64,000 nucleotides of DNA from contig JAKADX010000002.1 in the NCBI GenBank assembly GCA_021818505.1, positions 1-64,000 on the forward strand, in the 5' to 3' direction. A model generated the notes under the pieces. The model searched no databases. It was not told the origin of the DNA and worked only from the letters and a program-made list of their open reading frames with translations. This stretch comes from Pseudomonadota bacterium (lineage in GTDB: Bacteria > Pseudomonadota > Alphaproteobacteria > Acetobacterales > Acetobacteraceae). This document shows positions 8,831 through 17,604 of the stretch, piece after piece (position 1 is the first letter of the stretch; every line of letters starts with the position of its first letter). Both the position numbers and the translations under genes were made by a program.

Positions 8831-9748
8831 ATGTTCAATCAAATTCTGACTGAAATGTCCGGCGCATTGCACAGCGCCGATGTCGGCGTCTTTCAGGCAG
8901 TAAATTCATGGTGCGGGAACGTTCTGCTCGATAGAGTTGTTCAGCTTGAGGAAAATTCCAGGTTCTTCAGGACCGGCATCCTGCTGACCGTCCTCTGGTG
9001 GTTCTGGTTCGCCCATCAGGACGAGCGCAGGAAGCTGGATCGGCGGCGGATCGTCGCGGCGCTGATCGGCGTGGTTTTCGCCCTGGTGGCCGCGCGGGCC
9101 CTTGCCCTGGTGATGCCGCTGCGGGCGCGCCCGATGTATGTCTCGGGGATCGGGTATCATCCCCCATCGACCCCGCCCGTTCCGAACATGATGGACTGGA
9201 GTTCCTTTCCGAGCGACACGGCGACCGTGGTGATCGCGCTGTCCTTCGGCGTCGTCTATCTGTCGCGGCGGCTTGGTGTGGTGTTGCTGGCGTTTTCGGC
9301 GCTCTGGGTCTGTCTGCCGCGGCTTTACCTGGGCCTGCACTACCCGTCCGATCTCATCATCGGCGGCCTGCTCGGCGCGATCGTGGTCTGGGCGTGCGTG
9401 ACCGCGACCGATGCCGGGAACGGCGCGCTGGGGCGGCGCATCATGGCGCCGCTTGAGGAGGCCGAAGAACGCCGTCCACAGCTTTTCTATGCCGCCGCCT
9501 TCGCGCTGTCGTTCGAAATCGCGTCGATGTTCGGCGACATCCAGAATCTGGTGCGCGAGATGACGTTCCATCTGCACCATGCCGGCCATCCGGACCTCGG
9601 CGCGACGGCGGTGATGTTCGTGCTGGGCGGGATGCTGCTGGCCCTCGTCGCGATCGTCTCGGCGGCCGCGCTGACCTGGCGGATGTCGCATCGGGGACGC
9701 ATCGTGTCGCGGCCCATCGGTGGCGGACCGACGGAAACCTCGCCATGA
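8831..9748 (+). CDS. PAP2-family membrane phosphatase
   Basis: This 305-residue integral membrane protein has the PAP2/acid-phosphatase signature: RARPMY (motif 1), SSFPSDTA (motif 2 with catalytic His replaced by Asp in the usual PSGH position) and RLYLGLHYPSDLIIG (motif 3 with catalytic His). At least five hydrophobic helices are visible. Relatives dephosphorylate lipid phosphates such as undecaprenyl pyrophosphate. The frame also opens at a TTG (8804), but the ATG at 8831 is preferred. The upstream 180 bp and the first codons are less GC-rich than the surroundings. The motif 2 change makes activity less certain. Confidence 0.82.
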   Translation: MFNQILTEMSGALHSADVGVFQAVNSWCGNVLLDRVVQLEENSRFFRTGILLTVLWWFWFAHQDERRKLDRRRIVAALIGVVFALVAARALALVMPLRARPMYVSGIGYHPPSTPPVPNMMDWSSFPSDTATVVIALSFGVVYLSRRLGVVLLAFSALWVCLPRLYLGLHYPSDLIIGGLLGAIVVWACVTATDAGNGALGRRIMAPLEEAEERRPQLFYAAAFALSFEIASMFGDIQNLVREMTFHLHHAGHPDLGATAVMFVLGGMLLALVAIVSAAALTWRMSHRGRIVSRPIGGGPTETSP

Positions 9749-9772
9749 CAGCAGGCAAACGATCCGGCGGCG

Positions 9773-10489
9773 TCAGCCGCCAGCCTCGGTCAGCCGCTTT
9801 TCGGCGATCCCGCGCCAGGGTGCGTCCGCCGGTGCCTCGGCCAGCGCGCGGCGGAACAGGGCGGCGGAATCGGCACTGACGCGGCCCTCGACGCGCGTCT
9901 GCGCCTCCGCGGCGATGGCGGCGAGCGTGGGTTCGAAGCGGATGCGCACCGCCTGGCGCCACGCCTCCGCCGCCGCCCGCAGGTCGCCCAGCTTGTTCTC
10001 GGTGTCGCCGAGCAGCACGTAGCCCTGACGCGCCAGTTCCGAGTTCGGGTCCAGGGTCGCCAGCCGCTCGCGCAGCATGGTTACCAGCACGCCCGCGTCC
10101 TGCGCGTTCCGGCCGGCCGCCGCCATGCGCGCCGACAGCGGTGCGGCCGGCAGGAACGGGTGGCCGTCGAGCGCGTACAGCGCGGCCCCGAGCAGCGGCA
10201 CGACCGCCAGCGTGGCCAGCAGCGGCACCGACGAGCCGCGCGGCGGCGGCGCGGTCTCCTGCGCGTCGGCGGCGGCGAGCAGGCGGCGCTGCACCTCCAG
10301 CACCGCGGCGTCGTGCTCGGCCGGCGCGATGCGTCCGTCGGCGAGGTCGCGGTCGAGTTCGGCAAGCTGCGCGCGGTGGATGGCCAGGGCCGAGTCACGG
10401 CGCGAGCGCAGCCGGCCGCGACCGAGCAGCACATACAGCAGCGGCGACAGCACCAGCGCGGCGCACAGCGCGAGCACGACCAGCGTCAT
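9773..10489 (-). CDS. ccmI: cytochrome c maturation protein CcmI
   Basis: This 238-residue protein is the apocytochrome c chaperone component of the haem ligation complex. An N-terminal helix (VVLALCAALVLSPLLYVLL) is followed by the typical CcmI cytoplasmic loop: RAQLAELDRDLADGRI, then the E-x-A-A-VLEVQRRLLAAAD pattern. A second helix near residues 85-105 follows, and a short periplasmic TPR-like part (residues 110-235). It is shorter than the 300-400 residues common in the family, so the TPR array is reduced. Its ATG overlaps the ccmH stop (ATGA). It is the last gene of the ccm operon. Confidence 0.88.
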   Translation of the reverse strand: MTLVVLALCAALVLSPLLYVLLGRGRLRSRRDSALAIHRAQLAELDRDLADGRIAPAEHDAAVLEVQRRLLAAADAQETAPPPRGSSVPLLATLAVVPLLGAALYALDGHPFLPAAPLSARMAAAGRNAQDAGVLVTMLRERLATLDPNSELARQGYVLLGDTENKLGDLRAAAEAWRQAVRIRFEPTLAAIAAEAQTRVEGRVSADSAALFRRALAEAPADAPWRGIAEKRLTEAGG

Positions 10490-10935
10490 GTGTCGAGCAG
10501 CCGCCGCAGGCGCTTGCGCTCGGCGTCGGAGAGCGGCGGCGGCGATTCTCCCTGGCGGCGCCGCGCCAGCAGCACGATCGCGGCCCCGCCGGCCAGCGCG
10601 AGCACCGGCGAGCCCCAGAGCAGCAGCGTGCTTGCCTCGAAGGGCGGGCGCAGGCGCACGAAATTGCCGTAGCGCGCCACCAGCCAGTCGATCACCTGCT
10701 GGTCGGTCTTGCCGGCCGCGACCTGCTGGCGGACGATGTGGCGCAGGTCGCGCGCGAGGTCGGCGCCGGAGTCCTCGATGCTCTCGTTCTGGCAGACGAG
10801 GCAGCGCAACTGCTCGCCGATCGCGACCGCGCGCGCTTCCTGCTTCGGGTCGGGCAGCGCCTCGTTGGGATCGCTGATCGCGAAGGCGGGGGCGGCGAGC
10901 AGGAACAGCGTGAAGGCGAGTGCGAGACGGATCAT
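10486..10935 (-). CDS. ccmH: cytochrome c maturation protein CcmH
   Basis: This 149-residue thiol oxidoreductase reduces the apocytochrome CxxCH motif for haem attachment. A signal peptide (residues 1-19, ending APAFA) precedes the conserved LRCLVCQNESI redox motif (two Cys) and a C-terminal anchor helix (about 105-122, STLLLWGSPVLALAGG). The ATG at 10935 was chosen because it gives a clean signal peptide and sits in the ATGA overlap with ccmG. The longer open frame upstream lies within ccmG. The length matches bacterial CcmH/CycL. Confidence 0.93.
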   Translation of the reverse strand: MIRLALAFTLFLLAAPAFAISDPNEALPDPKQEARAVAIGEQLRCLVCQNESIEDSGADLARDLRHIVRQQVAAGKTDQQVIDWLVARYGNFVRLRPPFEASTLLLWGSPVLALAGGAAIVLLARRRQGESPPPLSDAERKRLRRLLDT

Positions 10936-11501
10936 GCGTAGCGGCGCAGCAGCGGTTGCAGTTCGCCGGCGATGGCGTCCGTGGTCAGCGGGCCGACATA
11001 GCGCCAGCGCACGATGCCCGCGGGGTCGATCAGATAGGTCTCCGGCACGCCGGTCAGGCCCCAGTCGATCGCGACCCGGCCGGGCTGATCGTCGGCGCGC
11101 TTCGCGTACGGATCGCCGTGGCCGGCGAGGAAGGCGGCGGTGGCGTCGGGCCGATCCTTGTAGGCAATGCCCCAGATTTCCACGCCGGCGCGCTTGAGGT
11201 CCATCAGCACCGGCGCTTCTTCCAGGCACGGTGCGCACCAGGAGGCGAACCAGTTGACCACGATCGGCCGGCCGCGCAGATCGGCGCTGGCGAAACCGGG
11301 ATTGCCGGGCAGCGTGAACGTCGGCACCGGCTTGCCGATCAACATGCTGGGCACGCCGCGCGGGTCGAACCGGCCTTCCGTCTCGCGCTCCAGCATCACG
11401 TAGAACGCGCCGCCGGCGGCCAGGACCGCGGCGAACGGGCCGAACAGCAGCAGCCGGCGCCGCATCGCCGATTCGTGTCGCGGGCGGTCGGGGCTGGTCA
11501 T
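10932..11501 (-). CDS. ccmG: thioredoxin-like CcmG/DsbE
   Basis: This 189-residue membrane-tethered thioredoxin-fold protein keeps CcmH and apocytochrome thiols reduced in the periplasm. One N-terminal helix is present at about residues 17-36. The active site WCAPC follows VVNWFAS. The cis-Pro loop GVPETYLID and the CcmG-specific acidic insert are present. The start ATG overlaps the ccmF stop, and an internal Met13 just before the helix is an alternative. Gene order F-G-H-I matches System I loci. Confidence 0.95.
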   Translation of the reverse strand: MTSPDRPRHESAMRRRLLLFGPFAAVLAAGGAFYVMLERETEGRFDPRGVPSMLIGKPVPTFTLPGNPGFASADLRGRPIVVNWFASWCAPCLEEAPVLMDLKRAGVEIWGIAYKDRPDATAAFLAGHGDPYAKRADDQPGRVAIDWGLTGVPETYLIDPAGIVRWRYVGPLTTDAIAGELQPLLRRYA

Positions 11502-13456
11502 GCCGGCACGGTGCGCGCGCGGCGGCGTGCCGGGGCGCCGACGCGCAACCGCCGGTCGGCCAGCGACACCAGCCCGCCCGCCGCCATGATCAGCGCGCCG
11601 AACCAGATCCAGGGTGCCAGCCAGTTGACGTGCAGACGCAGCACCGCGCCGCCGTCGCGCTCCTCGCCCAGCACGGCGTAGAGATCGCGCAGCCCGTTGG
11701 TGCTGATCTTCGCCTCCGTGGTGGTGATCTGCTGGACCGGGAAGGTTCGACGCTCCGGCGCCAGCACGGTCAGCAGCCGCCCGTCGTGCCGCACGTCGAT
11801 CACCGCCACGCGCGCGGCGTAGTTCGGCCCGCTGCGGTCGTGCAGGTCGGTGAGTTGAAAATCATAGCCGCCGACATGTGCCACCTGTCCGGGATGCAGC
11901 AGCACGATCGAGGAGTGCGCGAGCGAGGCGGCCGCGATGCCGGCAATGGTCACGCCCAGCCCTGCATGAGCGATCGTGGTGCCGAGCGTGCCGCGCGACA
12001 GCCCGAGCAGGCGGCGTCCGCTCGCCGATAGCGGGACGCGGAACAGCCGCACCCGTTCGCCGAGATCGGCAGCCGCGCCGAGGATGATCCAGGCGGCACA
12101 GGCGAAGGCGAGGGTGGGCAGCAGCGCCGCGCGCGTCGCCATGAACAGGCCGATCGCGGCCGCGATCAGCGCCGCCCACCACAGCTTCGTCAGCGCGGCA
12201 CCGAGATCGGCGCGCTTCCACGACAGCATCGGCCCCACCGCCATCGCCGCGAACAGCGGCACCGCCAGCGGAAACACCGTGGCATTGAAGAACGGCGCGC
12301 CGACACTGAGCTTCTCGCCCAGCAGCAGGTCGGCGAACAGCGGATACATCGTCCCCGTCGCCACCACCGCGGCGATCGAGCAGAGCAGGATGTTGTTGAG
12401 CACCAGCGCGCCCTCGCGCGAGACCGGCGCGAAGATGCCGGTGGCCGACAGCACCGGCGCGCGCAGCGCGAACAGCAGCAGCGAGCCGCCGATGACGAGG
12501 CCGAGGAGCGCGAGGATGAACACGCCGCGCGCCGGGTCGTTGGCGAAGGCGTGGACCGAATTGAGGATGCCCGAGCGCACCAGGAACGTGCCCGACAGGC
12601 TGAAGGAGAACGTACCGATGGCGAGCAGCACGGTCCAGACCTTCAGCGCCTCGCGCTTTTCGACCACGAGGGCGGAATGCAGCAGTGCGGTGCCGGTGAG
12701 CCACGGGAGAAGCGAAGCGTTCTCGACCGGGTCCCAGAACCAGAACCCGCCCCAGCCGAGTTCGTAATACGCCCACCAGGAGCCGAGCGCGATGCCGCCG
12801 GTCAGGAAGCACCACGCCGCCAGCGTCCACGGCCGCACCCAGCGGCCCCAGGCGGCGTCGATCCGCCCCTCCAGCAAGGCCGCGATGGCGAAGGCAAAGG
12901 GCACCGCGAAACCGACATAGCCGGTATAAAGAATCGGCGGGTGCATCGCCAGCCCGGGGTCCTGCAGCAGCGGGTTCATGTCCCGCCCATCGACCGGCGG
13001 CGGCCAGAGGCGCACGAACGGATCGCTCTCCAGCAGCGCGAACAACTGAAAGCCGACGCCCGCCAGCCCCAGCACGCCGATCACCCGCGCGCGCAGGCTG
13101 GACGGCAGGCCCGCGCCGAAGGCCGCGACGGCGGCGCCACACATGGTCAGGATCAGGCACCAGAACAGGATGGAACCCTCGTGATTCCCCCAGGTGCCGG
13201 TGATCTTGTAGATCAGCGGCTCCAGCGAATTGCTGTTCTCGGCGATGTTGAGCACCGAGAAATCGCTGACCACGCTGCTCCAGGCGAGGCAGACGAAGCT
13301 GATGCCCACCGCCAGGAACTGCCCCAGCGCCAGCGCCGGCGCCGCCTGCATCAGCCGCGCGTCGCCGCGATGCGCCCCCCACAGCGGGACGATGGCCTGG
13401 GCGAAGCCCAGCGCGACGCCGAGGGCGAGAGCGAAATGGCCGAGTTCGGGGATCAT
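11498..13456 (-). CDS. ccmF: haem lyase subunit CcmF
   Basis: This 652-residue multi-pass membrane protein, with about 14-15 predicted helices, is the core of the System I haem ligase. The tryptophan-rich WWD haem-handling motif is visible (GSWWAYYELGWGGFWFWDP region), as are conserved periplasmic His residues (for example the TGTWGNHEGS and LAMHPPILYTGY motifs). The length is typical of CcmF (about 640-660). It lies 9 bp downstream of ccmE and overlaps ccmG. Confidence 0.96.
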   Translation of the reverse strand: MIPELGHFALALGVALGFAQAIVPLWGAHRGDARLMQAAPALALGQFLAVGISFVCLAWSSVVSDFSVLNIAENSNSLEPLIYKITGTWGNHEGSILFWCLILTMCGAAVAAFGAGLPSSLRARVIGVLGLAGVGFQLFALLESDPFVRLWPPPVDGRDMNPLLQDPGLAMHPPILYTGYVGFAVPFAFAIAALLEGRIDAAWGRWVRPWTLAAWCFLTGGIALGSWWAYYELGWGGFWFWDPVENASLLPWLTGTALLHSALVVEKREALKVWTVLLAIGTFSFSLSGTFLVRSGILNSVHAFANDPARGVFILALLGLVIGGSLLLFALRAPVLSATGIFAPVSREGALVLNNILLCSIAAVVATGTMYPLFADLLLGEKLSVGAPFFNATVFPLAVPLFAAMAVGPMLSWKRADLGAALTKLWWAALIAAAIGLFMATRAALLPTLAFACAAWIILGAAADLGERVRLFRVPLSASGRRLLGLSRGTLGTTIAHAGLGVTIAGIAAASLAHSSIVLLHPGQVAHVGGYDFQLTDLHDRSGPNYAARVAVIDVRHDGRLLTVLAPERRTFPVQQITTTEAKISTNGLRDLYAVLGEERDGGAVLRLHVNWLAPWIWFGALIMAAGGLVSLADRRLRVGAPARRRARTVPA

Positions 13457-13465
13457 TCGCCGTTT

Positions 13466-13969
13466 CTAGCCGCCGGCCTGCTTCACCGCCATGGTGTCCC
13501 AGGTGGCGGCTGGTGGCGGCGGTCCCTCCGCCGGATTCCAGTGGCCGGATTTCTTCAGCGCGTCGGCCACGTCCTTGGGCATGTAGGTCTCGTCGTGCTT
13601 GGCCAGCACCTCCTGCGCGCGGAAGCTGCCGTCGGCGGCCAGGGTGCCCATCGCCACCACGCCCTGCCCCTCGCGGAACAGGTCGGGCAGGATGCCGACA
13701 TAGCGCACCGTCACCGCCGTCTTGCCGTCGGTGACGCTGAACGTCGCGGCGGGGCGGCCGTCGATCAGGGTCTTGTGGACGCTCCCGGCGGCCACCAGCC
13801 CGCCCAGGCGCAGCATCCGGCCGGGCGCGGGGGCCTTGGCGGCGATCTCGGTGGGGGAGACGAAGAAGGCCACGCTGTCGCTGAACGCCGACAGACCGAG
13901 CCCGGTCGCGGTCGCCACGCCGGCGCCGCAGGCGAGGACCAGCAGCAGGCGGCGGCGTTTGCGTGTCAT
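13466..13969 (-). CDS. ccmE: haem chaperone CcmE
   Basis: This 167-residue periplasmic OB-fold protein carries haem covalently to CcmF. It has an N-terminal anchor at about residues 7-27. The haem-binding His125 lies in AKHDETYMP, with the usual Tyr129 four residues on. A family landmark is GRMLRLGGLV. The ATG at 13969 overlaps the stop of ccmD. The longer open frame upstream starts inside ccmC/ccmD and was rejected. Confidence 0.95.
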   Translation of the reverse strand: MTRKRRRLLLVLACGAGVATATGLGLSAFSDSVAFFVSPTEIAAKAPAPGRMLRLGGLVAAGSVHKTLIDGRPAATFSVTDGKTAVTVRYVGILPDLFREGQGVVAMGTLAADGSFRAQEVLAKHDETYMPKDVADALKKSGHWNPAEGPPPPAATWDTMAVKQAGG

Positions 13970-14103
13970 CGGTGAGCCCTCGGGTCGATCGCGGCCAGCC
14001 GCCGGCGGGCGCGCGCCATGCGCGCCCAGGAACCGGCGGCGAACCACGTCGCAACCACCACGAACAGGCCATAGGCGGCGATGATGTAGGTCAAATGGGT
14101 CAC
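13966..14103 (-). CDS. ccmD: haem exporter protein CcmD (45 residues)
   Basis: This is a 45-residue single-helix membrane protein: THLTYIIAAYGLFVVVATW, then an Arg-rich cytoplasmic tail (MARARRRLAAIDPR). It starts at GTG within a GTGA overlap with the ccmC stop and ends overlapping the ccmE start. CcmD helps release holo-CcmE from the CcmABC complex. The size, single helix, basic tail and position between ccmC and ccmE identify it; sequence conservation in this family is low. Confidence 0.88.
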   Translation of the reverse strand: MTHLTYIIAAYGLFVVVATWFAAGSWARMARARRRLAAIDPRAHR

Positions 14104-14894
14104 GCGGCGTCCGCCTCCTGCCGCGCGCGGGCGGTCAGCAGGGCGCGGATACGCCGCTCCATCACCGCGGCGCAGGTGCGCGCCAGCACGATCGCGACAA
14201 AGCCCAGCGTCATGCCCAGCGCCGAGACGAACAGCGGCCACAACATGCCGATATACATGGTCGGCGCGCCGGTCAGCGTGATGCTGTCCGGCTGGTGCAG
14301 CGTGTTCCACCACGCGACCGAGAACTTGATGATCGGCAGATCGACCGCGCCCACCAGGGCGAGGATGGCGCCGGCCCGCGCGCCGCGCGTCGGGTCGTCG
14401 AAGGCGCGCACCAGCGCGATGTGGCCGAGATAGAGGAAGAACAGCACCAGCACCGAGGTCAGCCGCGCGTCCCACACCCACCACGCGCCCCACATCGGCT
14501 TGCCCCACAGGCTGCCGGTGGCGAGGCAGAGCGCGGTGGCGCCGGCGCCCACCGGCCCGATCTCGAACGCCGCCAGGTCGGCCAGCGGATGGCGCCAGAC
14601 CAGTGACGCGAGCGAGCACGCCGCCAGCGCCGCGTAGCCGGCCGAGGCGAGCCAGGCGGCGGGGACATGGACGTACATGATCCGCACCGCGTCGCCCTGC
14701 TGCCAGTCGGCCGGGGCGAAGAACAGGCCCCAGGTCAGCCCGGCCAGCGTCAGCACGAGCCCGGGGACGGCGAGCCACGGCAGCACGCGCGTGGCGATGC
14801 GCAGGAACTGCCCCGGATTGGCGAAGCGGTGCAGGTTGCGCCCGCCGCCGGCCGGCGGCCGGGCGGGCTGGGCGAGGGCGGTGCTGGTATCCAC
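14100..14894 (-). CDS. ccmC: haem exporter membrane protein CcmC
   Basis: This 264-residue protein with six helices loads haem onto CcmE. The WWD-type motif is in GKPMWGAWWVWDARLTS, flanked by conserved His residues (MYVHVPAAW and the SVAWWNTLHQPDS segment). The length is typical. It is the first gene of the operon in this window. CcmA and CcmB, which normally complete the exporter, are not next to it. The 89-bp divergent spacer to the YciI gene should hold the operon promoter. Confidence 0.95.
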   Translation of the reverse strand: MDTSTALAQPARPPAGGGRNLHRFANPGQFLRIATRVLPWLAVPGLVLTLAGLTWGLFFAPADWQQGDAVRIMYVHVPAAWLASAGYAALAACSLASLVWRHPLADLAAFEIGPVGAGATALCLATGSLWGKPMWGAWWVWDARLTSVLVLFFLYLGHIALVRAFDDPTRGARAGAILALVGAVDLPIIKFSVAWWNTLHQPDSITLTGAPTMYIGMLWPLFVSALGMTLGFVAIVLARTCAAVMERRIRALLTARARQEADAA

Positions 14895-14983
14895 GGGGGC
14901 GGTATAGTCGAGGGCGCGGCGTTCTTGAAGCCGGCTGCCGATATCGTAATCTTCCCGACAGCCATCGCGAGGGAACGCCGACC

Positions 14984-15280
14984 ATGCTGTTCGTGCTGAT
15001 CTGCACCGACCGTCCCGGCGGCCTCGATCTCAGGATGGCCACGCGGCCCGCCCATCTGGGCTATCTGGAGCGCGAGGCCGCGCGGATCGTCTCCGGGGGC
15101 GCGATGCTGGATGCGGAGGGCAAGCCCTGCGGCTCGATGCTGGTGATCGAGGCCGCCGACCGCGCCGAGGCCGAGGCCTTCGCCGCCGCCGACCCCTACG
15201 CCCGCGCCGGGCTGTTCGAGAGCACGCTGATCCGCCCGTTCCGGCAGGTGTACAAGGACGGCGCCAAGATCGCGCCGTGA
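14984..15280 (+). CDS. YciI-family protein
   Basis: This 98-residue ferredoxin-like-fold protein of the YciI family is small and cytoplasmic. Family features are the start LFVLICTDRPGGLDLRMATRPAHLGYL with the conserved His (RPAHLGY), and DPYARAGLFESTLIRPFRQV near the end, containing the DPY signature. The biochemical role of most members is unknown. The stop overlaps the start of the EVE-domain gene. Confidence 0.9.
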   Translation: MLFVLICTDRPGGLDLRMATRPAHLGYLEREAARIVSGGAMLDAEGKPCGSMLVIEAADRAEAEAFAAADPYARAGLFESTLIRPFRQVYKDGAKIAP

Positions 15281-15708
15281 TGGCGCACTGGCTGGTCAAG
15301 TCGGAGCCGGACGCCTTCGGCTGGGCCGAGCAGGTCGCCCGCGGCGTCGAGCCGTGGACGGGCGTGCGCAACCACGCAGCAAAGAACAACCTCAAGGCCA
15401 TGCGGCGTGGCGACCGCGCGTTCTTCTATCACTCGAACTCCGGGCGCGAAATCGTTGGAATCGTGGAAGTGGTGCGGGAGGCGTATCCCGACCCGACGGC
15501 CGAGTCCGGCGACTGGGTCTGCGTTGACATGCGCGCGGTCGGGCCGATGCCGCGCCCGGTGACGCTGGCGGCGATGAAGGCCGATCCGGCCCTGACCGGG
15601 CTGGAACTGATCCGGCAGAGCCGGCTGTCGGTGGTGCCGGTCAGCGACGCGCACTGGGCGCATATCTGCCGCCTCGGCGGCTTCGGCACCAAGGAGGATG
15701 GAGCATGA
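15280..15708 (+). CDS. EVE-domain protein
   Basis: This 142-residue stand-alone EVE domain (PUA-like fold) is inferred to bind modified bases in nucleic acids. Landmarks are [12 protein letters not shown] at the N-terminus, [20 protein letters not shown], and [17 protein letters not shown] took ATG 15280, which overlaps the YciI stop by one base; the GTG one codon earlier is possible. Its stop overlaps the ATG of the bicupin gene. Confidence 0.92.
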   Translation: MAHWLVKSEPDAFGWAEQVARGVEPWTGVRNHAAKNNLKAMRRGDRAFFYHSNSGREIVGIVEVVREAYPDPTAESGDWVCVDMRAVGPMPRPVTLAAMKADPALTGLELIRQSRLSVVPVSDAHWAHICRLGGFGTKEDGA

Positions 15709-16922
15709 CCCTCGCTTCCCGCAGAACAATGCTTGCCACCTCGGTCGGCGGACTGCTGGCGACGGCTGCCGGCGCCCAGGCCGGCCAGGCGGTGCCGGAG
15801 CCGCAGCGTCCCGGCCACGGCGGCACCGATCCGGGTCCGCGCAACCTGATGCGCGAACGGCAGAACCCTGATCTGCTCGTGCCGCCCGCCACCGATCACG
15901 GCACGCTGCCGAACCTGCGCTTCTCATTCGCGGATGCGCATGTGCGGCTGGAAACCGGCGGCTGGACGCGTCAGGTGACGGCGCGCGAACTCGGCGTCTC
16001 GAAGAACATCGCCGGCGTGAACATGCGGCTGAACGCCGGGGGCGTGCGCGAACTGCACTGGCACAAGGCGGCGGAATGGGCGTTCATGCTGTACGGCAGC
16101 GCGCGCATCACCGCCATCGACCCGCAGGGACGCTCTTTCGTCGATGACGTGGGCGTGGGCGACCTGTGGTATTTTCCCGCGGGCATTCCGCACTCGATCC
16201 AGGGCCTCGGCCCCGACGGCGCCGAATTTCTGCTGGTATTCGACGACGGCGAGTTCGACGAGGACAACACCTTCCTCATCAGCGACTGGTTCAGGCACAC
16301 GCCGCCCGAGGTGCTGGCCAAGAACTTCGGCGTGCCGGCCTCGTCTTTCGGCCGCACGCCGGAGCCGGGGGAGCTTTACATCTTCCCCGCGCCGCTGCCG
16401 GGGCCGCTCGATCAGGACAGGGCCCAGGGTGCCGAGCCGGTTCCGCACGGCTTCAGCCACCGGATGATGGCACAGACGCCGCTGCGCACGAAAAGCGGCA
16501 CGGTGCGCATCACCGATTCCAGCGTATTCCCCGTCTCCACGACGATCGCCGCGGCACTCGTCGAGGTCGAGCCCGGCGGAATGCGGGAGCTGCACTGGCA
16601 CCCGAACACCGATGAGTGGCAGTACTACATCCAGGGTCAGGCGCGGATGGGTGTGTTCGGCGCCAGCGGCCAGGCGCGCACGTTCGATTACCGCGCCGGC
16701 GATGTCGGCTATGTGCCGTTCGCGATGGGCCACTACGTCGAAAACACGGGCGATACGACGCTGCGTTTCCTGGAGATGTTCAAAAGCAGCTACTACGCCG
16801 ATGTGTCGCTCGACCAATGGATGGCATTGACGCCGCCGGAACTGGTGCGCGCGCATCTGAAGCTCGATCAGCAGGTGATGGACGCGCTGCGCAAGCGGAA
16901 GGAACCGGTCGTGCCGGCCTGA
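15705..16922 (+). CDS. bicupin, oxalate decarboxylase family
   Basis: This 405-residue exported bicupin is related to OxdC/OxdD, which convert oxalate to formate and CO2 using Mn. A Tat-like leader ([20 protein letters not shown]) precedes two cupin domains. The metal motifs are LHWHKAAEW (N-terminal cupin) and [10 protein letters not shown] (C-terminal cupin), each with a distal His (HSIQG, HYVEN). The lid that holds the catalytic Glu in OxdC (SENS in Bacillus) reads DEDN here, keeping the Glu ([11 protein letters not shown]). Strong RBS (aaggagg). Decarboxylase activity is likely but an oxidase side activity cannot be excluded. Confidence 0.88.
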   Translation: MTLASRRTMLATSVGGLLATAAGAQAGQAVPEPQRPGHGGTDPGPRNLMRERQNPDLLVPPATDHGTLPNLRFSFADAHVRLETGGWTRQVTARELGVSKNIAGVNMRLNAGGVRELHWHKAAEWAFMLYGSARITAIDPQGRSFVDDVGVGDLWYFPAGIPHSIQGLGPDGAEFLLVFDDGEFDEDNTFLISDWFRHTPPEVLAKNFGVPASSFGRTPEPGELYIFPAPLPGPLDQDRAQGAEPVPHGFSHRMMAQTPLRTKSGTVRITDSSVFPVSTTIAAALVEVEPGGMRELHWHPNTDEWQYYIQGQARMGVFGASGQARTFDYRAGDVGYVPFAMGHYVENTGDTTLRFLEMFKSSYYADVSLDQWMALTPPELVRAHLKLDQQVMDALRKRKEPVVPA

Positions 16923-16935
16923 CCGCGCGTCGGGC

Positions 16936-17604
16936 CTATCCGACACAGACGCGCAGCAGCGCGCCCAGGCCGTGCGTGCCGGTCGCGTGCTCGGCGGTGG
17001 CGGTGGCAAGCAGCAGGCCGCCGACGCCGACCAGCACCCCGCTCCAGAGCAGGTCGAGATTGATCCAGCCACGCCGCAGCAGCGCCAGCCCGACCCACTC
17101 GAACACCGCCCACGCCGTGAACCCCATCACCGCGAACATCGCCGCCGTGTGGACGCCCAGCGCCAGCAGCCCGGTGCCGGGCGGCAGCAGCAGCAGCACC
17201 GGGGCCAGCATCAGCCCCGCGCCGTGCGCGGTCGCCATCAGGAACGACCACAGCGTCAGGTCGCCGAAGCCGGCGACCATCCCGACGCGGAAGCGGTGGC
17301 GAAAGCCGCGCGCGAACCGCCACGCGCCGAAGCCGATCAGCCCGGATGCCGCCAGCGCCTGCAACAACGTGACATCCACGAACTCCCGCAGCGCCTCGAC
17401 CCCCGCGATGACGATCGCGACCGAGGCCATGTGGCCGAGCGCGATCGGGGCGAGCGAGCCGAGCACCGTCGCCCGCCGCCCCGATTGCAGCCCCCGGCCC
17501 ACCGCGAACAGCCAGCCCATCGCCGGGTTGACGCCGTGGAACGCGCCCAGGCCGGCCAGGGCGGCCCAGGCCCAGAACGACGCGGCCTGCGCCGCATCAG
17601 GCAT
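16936..17604 (-). CDS. multi-pass membrane protein next to the SBP56 gene
   Basis: This 222-residue protein has about six hydrophobic helices and a His/Asn-Pro motif near the start (GAFHGVNPAMGWLFAV). That is reminiscent of TauE/SafE or nickel/cobalt-transporter-like folds, but I cannot name the family. The start at 17604 overlaps the end of the SBP56 gene by 8 bp, so the two are translationally coupled and probably work together. The open frame extends further upstream only as a shadow of the SBP56 gene. Confidence 0.75.
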   Translation of the reverse strand: MPDAAQAASFWAWAALAGLGAFHGVNPAMGWLFAVGRGLQSGRRATVLGSLAPIALGHMASVAIVIAGVEALREFVDVTLLQALAASGLIGFGAWRFARGFRHRFRVGMVAGFGDLTLWSFLMATAHGAGLMLAPVLLLLPPGTGLLALGVHTAAMFAVMGFTAWAVFEWVGLALLRRGWINLDLLWSGVLVGVGGLLLATATAEHATGTHGLGALLRVCVG

